NCBI RefSeq assembly: GCF_003201865.1 | Contig: NZ_QJJJ01000011.1 | Location: forward strand, 1 to 64,000 | DNA length: 64,000 nucleotides | From: Methylobacterium sp. B4 | GTDB taxonomy: Bacteria; Pseudomonadota; Alphaproteobacteria; Rhizobiales; Beijerinckiaceae | Reading direction: 5' to 3' | Part shown: one piece after another, positions 55,039 through 63,832 of the stretch | How positions within the stretch are numbered: the stretch's first letter is position 1 | How the letters are laid out: every line of letters starts with the position of its first letter | Made by a program: the position numbers and the translations under genes | The notes under the pieces: model-generated | The model's input: only the letters and a program-made list of their open reading frames with translations | What the model was told of the DNA's origin: nothing | Databases searched by the model: none

Positions 55039-56802
55039 ATGAGCTATCGCGCGCCGGTCGAGGAGATGGCCTTCACGCTGCGCCACGTGGCGGGGCTCGA
55101 TGCCGTGCTGGCGCGAAGCAGCGCGGAACTCGCACCCGAGGACGTGGCCGCCATCCTCGAAGAGGCGGGCCGGCTCGCCGGCGACGTGATCGCGCCCCTG
55201 AATCGCTCGGGCGACCGCCACGGCACCCCCTTCGCCGACGGCGTCGTCACCACCGCGCCGGGCTGGGCCTCGGCCTACCGCGCCTTCGTCGAGGGTGGCT
55301 GGAACGGCGTGCTCGCCGCGCCCGAACATGGCGGCCAAGGCCTGCCCCACCTCATCGCGGCCGCCTGCACCGAAATGTGGAACGGAGCGAACCTCGCCTT
55401 CGGCCTCTGCCCGCTGCTCACCGCCGGCGGCATCGAGGCGCTGGCCGCCCACGGCTCCGACGAACTGAAGGAGCGCTACCTCGCAAAGCTCGTCTCGGGC
55501 GAGTGGACCGCGACCATGAACCTGACCGAGCCGCAGGCAGGCTCGGACCTCTCCGCCCTGCGCACGCGCGCGGAAGCCCAGGGCGACGGCAGCTACCGGA
55601 TCACCGGGGCCAAGATCTACATCACCTACGGCGAGCACGATCTTGCCGACAACATCTGCCACCTCGTGCTCGCCCGACTCAAGGATGCGCCCGCGGGCAC
55701 CCGCGGCATCTCGCTCTTCCTCGTGCCGAAGGTGCTGCCGGACGGAACCCGCAACGACCTGCGCTGCTCGGGGATCGAGCACAAGCTCGGCATTCATGCC
55801 TCGCCCACCTGCTCCATGGCCTTCGGCGATGGCGGCGGAGCCACCGGTTGGCTCATCGGCGAGGAGAACCGGGGGCTGGCCTGCATGTTCACGATGATGA
55901 ACTCGGCCCGGCTCAATGTCGGCCTGCAGGGCGTGGGCGTGGCCGAGGCCGCGTTCCAGAAGGCGCTCGACTATGCCCGCGAGCGCCGCCAGGGCCGTGC
56001 TCCCGGCGCGACCGAGCCGGTCAGCGCCATCGTCGCTCATGCGGACGTGCAGCGCATGCTGCTGACCATGAAGGCCTATACGGCGGCGGCCCGCGGCATC
56101 TGCTACCTCACCGCCCAAGGACTCGACGCGGCGCACGGCCCCGAGGGCAAGCCGGCGCATGACCGCGCCTCGCTGCTGACGCCGGTGGCGAAGGCCTTCT
56201 CGACCGACATTGCCAACGAGGTGACCTCGCTCGGCGTGCAGGTGCATGGCGGCATGGGCTTCGTGGAGGAGACGGGCGCGGCGCAGCTCATGCGCGACGC
56301 GCGGATTCTCGGCATCTACGAGGGCACCAACGGCATCCAGGCGATCGATCTCGTCACCCGCAAGCTGCCGCTGAATGGCGGGGCGACGGTGGGCGCTCAG
56401 ATCGCCTCGCTGCGGCGGGTGGCGGAAGCGCTGCTCAAGGACGGCGCCCCCGGCTTCGGCCACGCGGCGGCGCGCCTGCGCGAGGGCATCGGCAGCCTCG
56501 ACCGGGCGACGAGTTTCCTGCTGAAGGCGTCGGCCTCCAACCGCCCGCAGGCGGCGCTACCCGGCGCGACGCCCTACCTGCGCCTGTTCGGGCTGGTGCA
56601 GGGCGCGGCCTGCCTCGCGACCGCGGGGCTCGCCGCGAGCGCCGCGCTCAAGGCCGGCGAGACCGATCCGGCCCATGCCGCGCGCATCGCGCTCGCCCGC
56701 TTCTTCGCCGAGAACCTTCTGCCGGCGGCCGGCGGCCTGGAGCAGGCGGTTCTGTCTGGAGGCGACTTCGCCGACGACCCCGCCTTCGCGCTCGCGGGGT
56801 GA
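55039..56802 (+). CDS. Acyl-CoA dehydrogenase
   Basis: A 587-aa FAD-dependent acyl-CoA dehydrogenase of the large AcdA/FadE-like group (DUF1974-like C-terminal extension of the DMSO2/acyl type). Visible motifs are WNGVLAAPEHGGQGLPHLI, TMNLTEPQAGSDLSALRTRA, ITYGEHDLADNICHLVLARL, GIEHKLGIHASPTCSMAF, GMGFVEETGAAQLMRDARIL and GIYEGTNGIQAIDLV. Glu in YEGTNGIQ is the expected catalytic base. The start has GAGGAGACC upstream. It oxidises acyl-CoA to enoyl-CoA with electron transfer to ETF. It converges with the TetR gene. Confidence 0.95.
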   Translation: MSYRAPVEEMAFTLRHVAGLDAVLARSSAELAPEDVAAILEEAGRLAGDVIAPLNRSGDRHGTPFADGVVTTAPGWASAYRAFVEGGWNGVLAAPEHGGQGLPHLIAAACTEMWNGANLAFGLCPLLTAGGIEALAAHGSDELKERYLAKLVSGEWTATMNLTEPQAGSDLSALRTRAEAQGDGSYRITGAKIYITYGEHDLADNICHLVLARLKDAPAGTRGISLFLVPKVLPDGTRNDLRCSGIEHKLGIHASPTCSMAFGDGGGATGWLIGEENRGLACMFTMMNSARLNVGLQGVGVAEAAFQKALDYARERRQGRAPGATEPVSAIVAHADVQRMLLTMKAYTAAARGICYLTAQGLDAAHGPEGKPAHDRASLLTPVAKAFSTDIANEVTSLGVQVHGGMGFVEETGAAQLMRDARILGIYEGTNGIQAIDLVTRKLPLNGGATVGAQIASLRRVAEALLKDGAPGFGHAAARLREGIGSLDRATSFLLKASASNRPQAALPGATPYLRLFGLVQGAACLATAGLAASAALKAGETDPAHAARIALARFFAENLLPAAGGLEQAVLSGGDFADDPAFALAG

Positions 56803-56806
56803 CGGG

Positions 56807-57469
56807 TCACGCGACCGCGGACGGTCCGTAACCCGCGTAGAAGACCCGCACCGCTTCCGCGACCCGGTGACGGATCTCGGCCTCGTCCGGCGCCGCGCCG
56901 GCATTGAACAGCAGGCGCGTCAGCATCCCGGCCTGGCAGAGCTGCAGGAAATGCTTGGCGGCAAGGTCCGTATCCCCGGTGCGCAGGCGTCCGGCCGAGA
57001 CCTGGGCATCGAGATAGGCCTTGAGCCGCCCGACCCCGCAGGCCGGGCCGGCCTCGTAGAAGGCCTGCCCGAACCGGGGGAATTTCTCGCAGGCACCGAT
57101 CACCATGCGGATGATCGAGACGTGCTCCGGCCGCGCCATCATCGTAAGGTAGCTGGTGCCGAGCCGCGTCAGCACCGTGCGCACGTCGGGGTCGTCGGCG
57201 TCGAGCCGGAACAGGTTCTCCGCCAAACCCGCTTTCGCCTCGGTGGTCAGCGCCTCGAACAACGCCTCCTTGCTGTCGAAGTAGACGTAGAGCGTGCCTT
57301 TCGAGACGTTCGCGGTCTTGGCGATCTCGCCCATGCTGGCGCCGTCGAAGCCGGAGGCCATGAAAACTTGGCGCGCGCCCTCCAGGATCTGCCGGCGCTT
57401 GTCGCTCTCGCCCGATGAGGCTGCTTGCGGGGCCGTCTGCCCCCGCTCCTGTGTCGCCGCGCCCGCCAT
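56807..57469 (-). CDS. TetR-family repressor of adjacent efflux genes
   Basis: A 220-aa regulator. The N-terminal helix-turn-helix has RRQILEGARQVFMASGFDGA, SMGEIAKTANVSKGTLYVYF and DSKEALFEAL; the C-terminal domain is a TetR_C-type ligand-binding region (VLTRLGTSYLTMMARPEHVS, FPRFGQAFYEAGPA). ATG 57469 is chosen; a GTG at 57478 adds three residues. It is divergent from the HlyD/EmrA gene, with two matching palindromic operators between them, so it almost certainly controls the pump and itself. Confidence 0.94.
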   Translation of the reverse strand: MAGAATQERGQTAPQAASSGESDKRRQILEGARQVFMASGFDGASMGEIAKTANVSKGTLYVYFDSKEALFEALTTEAKAGLAENLFRLDADDPDVRTVLTRLGTSYLTMMARPEHVSIIRMVIGACEKFPRFGQAFYEAGPACGVGRLKAYLDAQVSAGRLRTGDTDLAAKHFLQLCQAGMLTRLLFNAGAAPDEAEIRHRVAEAVRVFYAGYGPSAVA

Positions 57470-57495
57470 CGCACCCACTCGCCGCTCAATCGCGT

Positions 57496-57514
57496 TGACC
57501 GAACCGTTCAGTCA
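57496..57514. promoter_or_regulatory. TetR operator 1 (imperfect palindrome)
   Basis: TGACCGAAC-C-GTTCAGTCA: 9-bp arms around one base with a single mismatch to the perfect site at 57563-57581. It lies 27 bp from the TetR start, in a position to overlap its promoter. Confidence 0.8.
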
Positions 57515-57562
57515 GTGGTAATTAGCCTTCGACTACCGACGGCGTCAACCTGACCCGCCGAG

Positions 57563-57581
57563 TGACCGAACGGTTCGGTCA
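57563..57581. promoter_or_regulatory. TetR operator 2 (perfect palindrome)
   Basis: TGACCGAAC-G-GTTCGGTCA: perfect 9-bp arms around one base, 67 bp from operator 1 (centre to centre). It lies 23 bp before the chosen start of the EmrA-like gene. An upstream GTG and ATG in that frame overlap or touch the operator, which is why I chose the start at 57604. Confidence 0.85.
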
Positions 57582-57603
57582 ATGGATGTCTGGGGCTTCA
57601 GCC

Positions 57604-58806
57604 ATGTCGCTTCGTGAGGATTCCGGCCGGTCGGAGACGGCCCTGGACAGCGTCGAGGAGGAGCGGACCGAGGGCGGTCGTGCCCCGGCCCTGCGCCCGA
57701 CCCCCGTCGTCGAGCCGCCGGCACCCGCCGCCAAGCCCCGGCGTCCGCTGCGGCGGGCGGTGCTGAGCCTCGTGCTCTGCGCGGCACTCGGCGGCGGTGC
57801 CTATGCCGGCTGGGACTGGTGGACGGTCGGGCGCTTCTTCGTGAGCACCGATGACGCCTACGTGCAGGCCGACATCTCGGTGCTTGCCGCCAAGGTCTCC
57901 GGCTACCTGGAGGCCGTCCCCGTGGTGAACGGACAGGCGGTCCGGCGCGGCGAGGTGATCGCCCGCCTCGACGACGGCGATTACCGCCTCGCTCTGAAGG
58001 CGGCGCAGGACAAGGTCGCCACGCAGGAGAGCACCATCGCCCGGATCGGCCGGCAATCCGAGGCGGCGCAGGCCCAGGTGCTCCAGAGCGCGGCCCAGAT
58101 CGACGCGGCGCGGGCCGACGCCGTGCGGGCCAGCGCGGATTATGGCCGCGCCACGCAGATGCAGGCCGATTACGTCGCGAAATCCCGCCTCGATCAGGCC
58201 AAGGCCGACCGCGACCGCACCGAGGCCGCGGTGAAGTCGGCCGAAGCTGCGCTCGCGGCGGCGCGCGCCAATGTCGACGTGCTGCAGGCGCAGAAGCGGG
58301 AGGCCGAGAGCCTCGCGGCGGAGCTGCGCACGGCGGTCGACCGGGCGCGGCGCGACCTCGACTTCGCGGTGATCCGCGCGCCCTTCGACGGCGTCGTCGG
58401 CAACAAGGCGGTCGAGGCCGGCGCCTACGTCTCCCCCGGCTCGCGGGTCGCCGCCCTGGTGCCGCTGAAGAGCGTGCGGATCGACGCGAACTTCAAGGAG
58501 ACCCAGCTCGGCCGCGTCCGGCCGGGCCAGGAGGTCCATATCCACGTGGACGCCTATCCGGACCGCGACATCGTCGGCACGGTGGAATCGCTCTCGCCGG
58601 CTTCCGGCTCGGTCTTCAGCCTGCTGCCGCCCGACAACGCCACCGGCAACTTCACCAAGATCGTGCAGCGCCTGCCCGTGCGCGTCCACGTGCCGGAGGA
58701 CGTCGCCCGCGAGGGTCTGCTGCGTCCCGGCCTCTCGGTGGTGGTGCGGGTCGATACCCGCGACGGGGCCGACGCCCCGGTTCAGCGGCTCGCCGCCCGA
58801 CGCTGA
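57604..58806 (+). CDS. HlyD/EmrA-type membrane fusion protein
   Basis: A 400-aa periplasmic adaptor. A cytoplasmic N-terminus with Arg/Pro (about 1-55) is followed by one helix (AVLSLVLCAALGGGAYAGWDW), then VSTDDAYVQADISVLAAKVS and GYLEAVPVVNGQAVRRGEVI, a long coiled-coil hairpin (about 135-250) and the beta-barrel DFAVIRAPFDGVVGNKAVEA and GQEVHIHVDAYPDRDIVG. It couples an inner-membrane MFS exporter to an outer-membrane channel. The matching EmrB-like gene begins 193 bp downstream. Expression is expected to be repressed by the divergent TetR. Confidence 0.94.
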   Translation: MSLREDSGRSETALDSVEEERTEGGRAPALRPTPVVEPPAPAAKPRRPLRRAVLSLVLCAALGGGAYAGWDWWTVGRFFVSTDDAYVQADISVLAAKVSGYLEAVPVVNGQAVRRGEVIARLDDGDYRLALKAAQDKVATQESTIARIGRQSEAAQAQVLQSAAQIDAARADAVRASADYGRATQMQADYVAKSRLDQAKADRDRTEAAVKSAEAALAAARANVDVLQAQKREAESLAAELRTAVDRARRDLDFAVIRAPFDGVVGNKAVEAGAYVSPGSRVAALVPLKSVRIDANFKETQLGRVRPGQEVHIHVDAYPDRDIVGTVESLSPASGSVFSLLPPDNATGNFTKIVQRLPVRVHVPEDVAREGLLRPGLSVVVRVDTRDGADAPVQRLAARR

Positions 58807-58999
58807 GACCCGTCCGGCCGAACGAGGCCATCGCTCCTGTCAAACCCCTCATCCCGACGTGTCCGCGCCAGCGGGCTTCGACGGATCCTCCCGTTCCCGC
58901 ACGATCCCTGGAACCTCCTTCGAGACCTCCACTCCGCGGAGGCACCGCAGGACGAGGGTGAGGAAGGGATCATCCACTCAAGATTGTCCGAGGCGCCCC

Positions 59000-60577
59000 A
59001 TGGCCGCCAGCGCGACCCTCGCCGCAAGCCCAGCCGCCGACCCGCCGATCGACCGCCGCCGCATGGTGGCGTTCCTGTGCATGGTCTTCGGGATGTTCAT
59101 GGCGATCCTGGACATCCAGATCGTCTCGGCCTCGCTCAACGAGATCCAGGCCGGTCTCTCGGCCTCGGGCGACGAGATTCCCTGGGTGCAGACGAGCTAC
59201 CTCATCGCCGAGGTGATCTCGATCCCGCTCTCGGGCACCCTGTCGCGGGTGCTCTCGACGCGCTGGATGTTCTCGATCTCGGCCGCCGGCTTCACGCTGA
59301 TGAGCCTGATGTGCGCCACCTCCTCGTCGATCGGTGAGATGATCGTCTGGCGCGCGCTCCAGGGCTTCATCGGCGGCGGCATGATCCCCACCGTGTTCGC
59401 CGCGGCCTTCACGATCTTTCCGCCCTCCAAGCGCTCGATCGTCTCGCCGATGATCGGCCTCGTGGCGACGCTGGCGCCGACCATCGGGCCGACGATCGGC
59501 GGCTACCTCACCGACCTGTTCTCCTGGCACTGGCTGTTCCTCATCAACATCGTGCCGGGCATCTTCGTCACGGTCTCGACCTGGGTGCTGGTCGATTTCG
59601 ACCGGCCGAACTTCGACCTGCTGAAATCCTTCGACTGGGCTGGGCTCGCCTTCATGGCGGGCTTTCTCGGCTGCCTCGAATATGTGCTGGAGGAGGGGCC
59701 GAACCACGACTGGCTGCAGGACGAGGCGGTGTTCGTCTGCGCCCTCGTCTGCGCCGTGTCCGCGGTCCTGTTCTTCGCCCGCGTGTTCACCGCGCGCCAG
59801 CCGATCGTGGACCTGCGCGCCTTCTCGGACCGCAACTTTGCCGCGGGTTGCGTCTTCAGCTTCGTGATGGGCATCGGGCTCTACGGCCTGACCTACCTCT
59901 ACCCGGTCTACCTCGCCCGGGTGCGCGGCTACTCGGCGCTGCAGATCGGCGAGACGATGTTCGTCTCGGGCCTGTGCATGTTCGCCACCGCCCCGATCGC
60001 CGGCAAGCTCTCGGCCAAGCTCGATCCGCGGATCATGATGGCGATGGGATTCTCGGGCTTTGCCGTCGGCACCTGGATCGTCACCGGCCTGACCAAGGAC
60101 TGGGACTTCCACGAGCTGCTCTGGCCCCAAGTGCTGCGCGGCTGCTCCCTGATGCTGTGCATGATCCCGATCAACAACATCGCGCTCGGCACCCTGCCGC
60201 CGGAGCGGATGAAGAACGCTTCGGGCCTGTTCAACCTCACGCGCAACCTCGGCGGCGCGGTCGGGCTGGCGCTGATCAACACCGTGCTCAACGCCCGCTG
60301 GGACCTCCACCTCGCGCGCCTGCACGAGCGCTTCACCTGGGCCAACAGCGCGGCGCTGCAGCGCCTGGACGCGATGCGGCGCCAGTTCGAGGTGTTCGGG
60401 GGGGACGCCAACGGCATGGCGCTGAAGGCACTCAACAATACCGTGCGGATTCAAGGCTTGGTGATGAGCTTCGAGGACGTCTTTCTCGTCCTCACCGTGT
60501 TGTTTCTCGCCATGGCCTGCGGCACGCCGCTGATCCGCCGCCCGCGCGGGGCGGCGCCGGCCGGCGCGGGGCATTAA
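59000..60577 (+). CDS. EmrB/QacA-type MFS drug exporter (DHA2 family)
   Basis: A 525-aa protein with about 14 membrane helices. Motif D1/A-like sequences: MVAFLCMVFGMFMAILDIQI, GDEIPWVQTSYLIAEVISIP, WRALQGFIGGGMIPTVFAAA, GPTIGGYLTDLFSWHWLFLI and FNLTRNLGGAVGLALI. ILDIQIVSASL and the GPxxGG motif C with 14 helices are typical of the DHA2 proton-driven exporters such as EmrB. It works with the upstream EmrA-like adaptor. The start is ATG 59000. Substrates are not predictable; related pumps export hydrophobic drugs and uncouplers. Confidence 0.94.
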   Translation: MAASATLAASPAADPPIDRRRMVAFLCMVFGMFMAILDIQIVSASLNEIQAGLSASGDEIPWVQTSYLIAEVISIPLSGTLSRVLSTRWMFSISAAGFTLMSLMCATSSSIGEMIVWRALQGFIGGGMIPTVFAAAFTIFPPSKRSIVSPMIGLVATLAPTIGPTIGGYLTDLFSWHWLFLINIVPGIFVTVSTWVLVDFDRPNFDLLKSFDWAGLAFMAGFLGCLEYVLEEGPNHDWLQDEAVFVCALVCAVSAVLFFARVFTARQPIVDLRAFSDRNFAAGCVFSFVMGIGLYGLTYLYPVYLARVRGYSALQIGETMFVSGLCMFATAPIAGKLSAKLDPRIMMAMGFSGFAVGTWIVTGLTKDWDFHELLWPQVLRGCSLMLCMIPINNIALGTLPPERMKNASGLFNLTRNLGGAVGLALINTVLNARWDLHLARLHERFTWANSAALQRLDAMRRQFEVFGGDANGMALKALNNTVRIQGLVMSFEDVFLVLTVLFLAMACGTPLIRRPRGAAPAGAGH

Positions 60578-60619
60578 GGCAATCGAGGCGGTCGGCCCTT
60601 GCCGCCGCGTCGTCTTCCC

Positions 60620-62164
60620 TCACGCCGCCTTGGCACCCGCGGCCCGGTCCGGGATGACGATGCGGAAGCTTGCCCCGCTCGTCGTCTCGTCGAGGCTGAG
60701 GCTGCCGCCGTTGAGGCGGACCAGCTCCGAGGCGATGGCGAGGCCGAGCCCGGTGCCGCCGGCCCGGGTGGAGCCCTGGAAGGCGGCGAACAGGTTGGCC
60801 CTGGCCCGCTGGGGCACGCCGGGTCCGTTGTCGACCACCAGGACGGTGACGCTGCCCGCGCCCGCCGGGCCGCTGCGGTAGCCTTCGATCAGCACCACGC
60901 CATCCTCGGTCCGGGTGGCGGCATGGGCCTGCACCGCGTTGCGCACGAGATTGGTGAGCGCCCGCAGGAGCTGCTCGGGATCGACGTCGATCTCCAAATT
61001 CTGGGGCGCGCGCACCTCCACCCGGATGCGGGCGGCGGGCATCAGGTCGGCGAGGTCGGTCAGCTCGTCGAGGAGGGGGCCGAGCGCCACCATGCGCCGC
61101 TGCGGGTTCGGCTCCGTGGCGCGGCCATAGGCGAGCGTCGCCTCGCAGAAGCGGATCGCCCGGTCGAGGGTCGCCACGAGGCGCGGCGCGATGCGCTGCA
61201 CCAGGGGATCGGAGGCGCCCTCCAGCCGGTCGCCCAGCAGCTGGGCGGTGGTGAGAAGGTTGCGCAGCTCGTGATTGATCTTGCTGACCGACAGGCCGAG
61301 TTCGGCCAGCCGCCGCCGCTGGCGCAACTCGCCGCCGAGCGCGACCTGCATCCGCGCCAGCGCGGTCTCGGCCTGGCCGATCTCGTCGGTGCGCGCCGAG
61401 AGCCGCGCCACCCGGTCGGTGCATTCCGGGTCGTCGGCGAAGGCGGCGATGTCGCGCGCGAGCCGGACCACGGGCCGCACGATCGCCCGCTGGAGCACGA
61501 AGAACACGAGCCCCGCCGCGAGCACGGCGATGATGAGACAGATGAGCAGCAGCCGCAGCGAGAATTCCGCCAGCGCCGTGCGCAAGGGGGCCTCGTCGAG
61601 CAGCACCTCGACCACGTCGAAGCTCCCCAGCCCCGCCCCGACGGCGCGGAGCGGCGCCTCGGTCGGGCGGAACAGGGTTCGGTAGGCGCCGCCGATCGCG
61701 GCCGCCCAGTTCCGGTCGCGCAGGTCGACGGTCTCGGCGACCGCCTCCGGCATCGGCCCGAGCGAGAGGACGCGCGCGGTCGCGCCCTCGCGCACGACGA
61801 TGGCGCGGGCGCGGATGTCGGTGAGCAGGCGCCGGGTGGTGTCCTCCGAGACGTTCCCCTCGGGGGCCGCGTGCAGCACCAGGGCGGCGACGCGTGCGGC
61901 CGCGACCCGGTCCGAGATCCGCGACAGCCGATAGCTCGCCACGACCGGCAGGTAAATCAGGATCTCCGCCAGCACGACGAAGGCGACCGTGAGCAGGAAC
62001 AGCCGCCCCGACAGGCCGAGCCGCAGGCGCGGACGCGGCGTCTGCGCGGATCCGGCCGATGCCTCGATATGCCAGGGTAGGGCGGCGAGAGCCGCCGGCC
62101 TGTTCTGCGCCGCTCCTCCCGGTTCGGTCGGCCGGCCGGAAGTCGGTAGGCGGGGCCGTCTCAC
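60620..62164 (-). CDS. Membrane sensor histidine kinase
   Basis: A 514-aa kinase. Two helices (FLLTVAFVVLAEILIYLPVV near 60-80 and LLLICLIIAVLAAGLVFFVL near 205-225) flank a periplasmic sensor region of about 125 residues, followed by HAMP (IVRPVVRLARDIAAFADDPE). The phospho-acceptor His298 is in SVSKINHELRNLLTTAQLLG, and the ATPase has NLVRNAVQAH, VVDNGPGVP and GGTGLGLAIASELV. The KINHELRNLL box is of the Asn/Asp-Pro-poor HisKA type. The start is GTG at 62164 with a weak ribosome site; later starts near residue 45 are possible. No response regulator is adjacent, so its partner is elsewhere. Confidence 0.9.
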   Translation of the reverse strand: MRRPRLPTSGRPTEPGGAAQNRPAALAALPWHIEASAGSAQTPRPRLRLGLSGRLFLLTVAFVVLAEILIYLPVVASYRLSRISDRVAAARVAALVLHAAPEGNVSEDTTRRLLTDIRARAIVVREGATARVLSLGPMPEAVAETVDLRDRNWAAAIGGAYRTLFRPTEAPLRAVGAGLGSFDVVEVLLDEAPLRTALAEFSLRLLLICLIIAVLAAGLVFFVLQRAIVRPVVRLARDIAAFADDPECTDRVARLSARTDEIGQAETALARMQVALGGELRQRRRLAELGLSVSKINHELRNLLTTAQLLGDRLEGASDPLVQRIAPRLVATLDRAIRFCEATLAYGRATEPNPQRRMVALGPLLDELTDLADLMPAARIRVEVRAPQNLEIDVDPEQLLRALTNLVRNAVQAHAATRTEDGVVLIEGYRSGPAGAGSVTVLVVDNGPGVPQRARANLFAAFQGSTRAGGTGLGLAIASELVRLNGGSLSLDETTSGASFRIVIPDRAAGAKAA

Positions 62165-62287
62165 GCGTCACCCGTCGTTGTGTCGTTCCATCGCGGTCGA
62201 AGGGTACGCTCGGCTTCCGGCGCCGCCATCGATCGCACAGGTTGCGCGGGCAGCCGGTGCCACGCACCATTCGCTTGTGCGCAAGTC

Positions 62288-63121
62288 TTATGCGCGGAGC
62301 GTCCGCCGCTCAAGCCGTCGGCGCAGATAAACCGACAGAAGCGCGAATCCCGCCAGCGCTCCGAGAGCGGCCACCATGCCCGGTGTGACGAGTGCGCGCA
62401 GGTCGATGCTCTCGGCGCAGTTGGTTCCCCCGGCGGCGAGGCAGGTGGCCTTGGCCGCGTCCCGGGCGGAGAGAAGGTCTTCGAGGCCGGCGCCGAGGCC
62501 GGCATAGATGAACGCCCCCGGCGTCAGGCCGAGCAGGGTGGCGAGCGCGAAGGTACGAAGCCGGACGCCGAAGGCGGCCGGAGCGAGGTTGGTGATCCAG
62601 TAGGGGAAGATCGGCAGCAGCCGCAGGATCAGGATGTAGCCGAACCCGTCGCGGCGGAACCCTTCCGCGAAGCGCCAGATCCGCGGGCCGGCCTTGCGCC
62701 GGATCAGGTCGCCCGCGGCGAAGCGCCCGACCGAGAAGACGATCGCCGCGCCCGTCGTCGAGGAGCCGATGGCGATGAGCGCACCCGTGATCGGGCCGAA
62801 CAGGAGGCCCGCCAGCACGGTCAGCACGAGGGTCGCGGGCAGCGAGACCACCACCGAGCCGATATAGGTGAGGCAGGCGAGCGCGATCGCCCGCATCCGG
62901 TCCTCGGCGATCAGTGCCTGGAGCCCCACCCGCGCCTCGGACAGGCGGTCGAGGTCGAGGAAGTGGGTGCCGCCGGAGGCGAGGATGCCCACCGACAGCG
63001 CCGCGAGCGCCGCGAGCGGCAGCCAGCGCAGCCAGGGGCGGCGCGGGCCCGAGGGTTCGGGCACGCCCTCCGGGCCGTTCCCGTCCCCTGCCCCGTCGCG
63101 CGGCGGGCTCCCTGTCGTCAT
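62288..63121 (-). CDS. TVP38/TMEM64 (DedA-like) membrane protein
   Basis: A 277-aa integral membrane protein of the SNARE-associated/VTT superfamily: TYIGSVVVSLPATLVLTVLA, GLLFGPITGALIAIGSSTTG, the Arg-containing LRLLPIFPYWITNLAPAAFG and ATLLGLTPGAFIYAGLGAG. The family is implicated in lipid or ion handling (flippase or proton-coupled functions); the substrate here is unknown. It is upstream of the kinase on the same strand and downstream of a phospholipid methyltransferase, so a membrane-lipid theme is possible. Confidence 0.93.
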   Translation of the reverse strand: MTTGSPPRDGAGDGNGPEGVPEPSGPRRPWLRWLPLAALAALSVGILASGGTHFLDLDRLSEARVGLQALIAEDRMRAIALACLTYIGSVVVSLPATLVLTVLAGLLFGPITGALIAIGSSTTGAAIVFSVGRFAAGDLIRRKAGPRIWRFAEGFRRDGFGYILILRLLPIFPYWITNLAPAAFGVRLRTFALATLLGLTPGAFIYAGLGAGLEDLLSARDAAKATCLAAGGTNCAESIDLRALVTPGMVAALGALAGFALLSVYLRRRLERRTLRA

Positions 63122-63175
63122 CCGGCCTTCCCCCGCCGCCGGCCCATTCCCGGGCGCTCTCGCCTCAGGTCGCCT

Positions 63176-63832
63176 TCAAGTCTTCTTGCGCATCCGCAGG
63201 ATCTTGAAGAAGCCTCCGGGGAAGGTCGGCTTGAGGCCGACGACCTCGACGCCGTTGCGCGCGGCCCAGGCCTCGATGCGGGTGGACTTGAAGTCCGAGG
63301 ACCAGCCGATCTTGGTGCAGAGCGGCGCGACGATCTCCTCGACCCGGGCGACCGGTCCGGCGGATTGGCCGAAATGGTTGGCGAGGACGATGCCGCCGCC
63401 CGGCCGCACCACCCGCAGGAACTCCGACAGGGCGGCTTCCGGGTTCGGTACCAGGGTGATCAGGAACTGCGCCACCACCGCGTCGAAGCTCGCATCGGCG
63501 TAGCCGAGGCGGCAGACATCCATGACTTGGAGGCCCTTCACGTGGCTCAGGCCCTTGCGGCGGACCTTGCCCCGGGCGCGCTTGAGCATGTCCTCGGAGA
63601 GATCGACGCCGCAGACGAAGCTGTCGCGGGGGTAGTAGCCGAGCGACAGGCCGGTGCCGACGCCGGCCTCCAGCACCCGCGGCCCGTGGGCGACGGCCGC
63701 CTCGACGGCGGCGCGGGCGGCGGGCTCGGTCAGCTTGTCGTAGACGACGTCGTAGACCGGCGCCCAGCGGGCATAGGCCTTGCGCATCAGCTCGGTGGTC
63801 GGCCCGGCCTCGGGCGCCCGCTCGCTCAGCAT
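63176..63832 (-). CDS. pmtA: PmtA-type phosphatidylethanolamine N-methyltransferase
   Basis: A 218-aa SAM-dependent methyltransferase. AYARWAPVYDVVYDKLTEPA at the N-terminus is the typical PmtA signature. SAM motif I is VLEAGVGTGLSLGYY, motif II/III are CGVDLSEDMLKRARGKV and MDVCRLGYADASFDAVVAQF, followed by LVPNPEAALSEFLRVVRPGG, ANHFGQSAGPVARVEE and CTKIGWSSDFKS. It methylates PE through mono- and dimethyl-PE to phosphatidylcholine, the route used by Rhodobacter/Methylobacterium-like bacteria. A general SAM methyltransferase is possible, but the motif pattern is specific. Confidence 0.9.
   Translation of the reverse strand: MLSERAPEAGPTTELMRKAYARWAPVYDVVYDKLTEPAARAAVEAAVAHGPRVLEAGVGTGLSLGYYPRDSFVCGVDLSEDMLKRARGKVRRKGLSHVKGLQVMDVCRLGYADASFDAVVAQFLITLVPNPEAALSEFLRVVRPGGGIVLANHFGQSAGPVARVEEIVAPLCTKIGWSSDFKSTRIEAWAARNGVEVVGLKPTFPGGFFKILRMRKKT

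Noticed and set aside
57562..57604. GTG 57562 or ATG 57586 as start of the EmrA-like gene
   Set aside because: The first lies inside the palindromic operator and the second just behind it; ATG 57604 leaves the operator outside the coding region.
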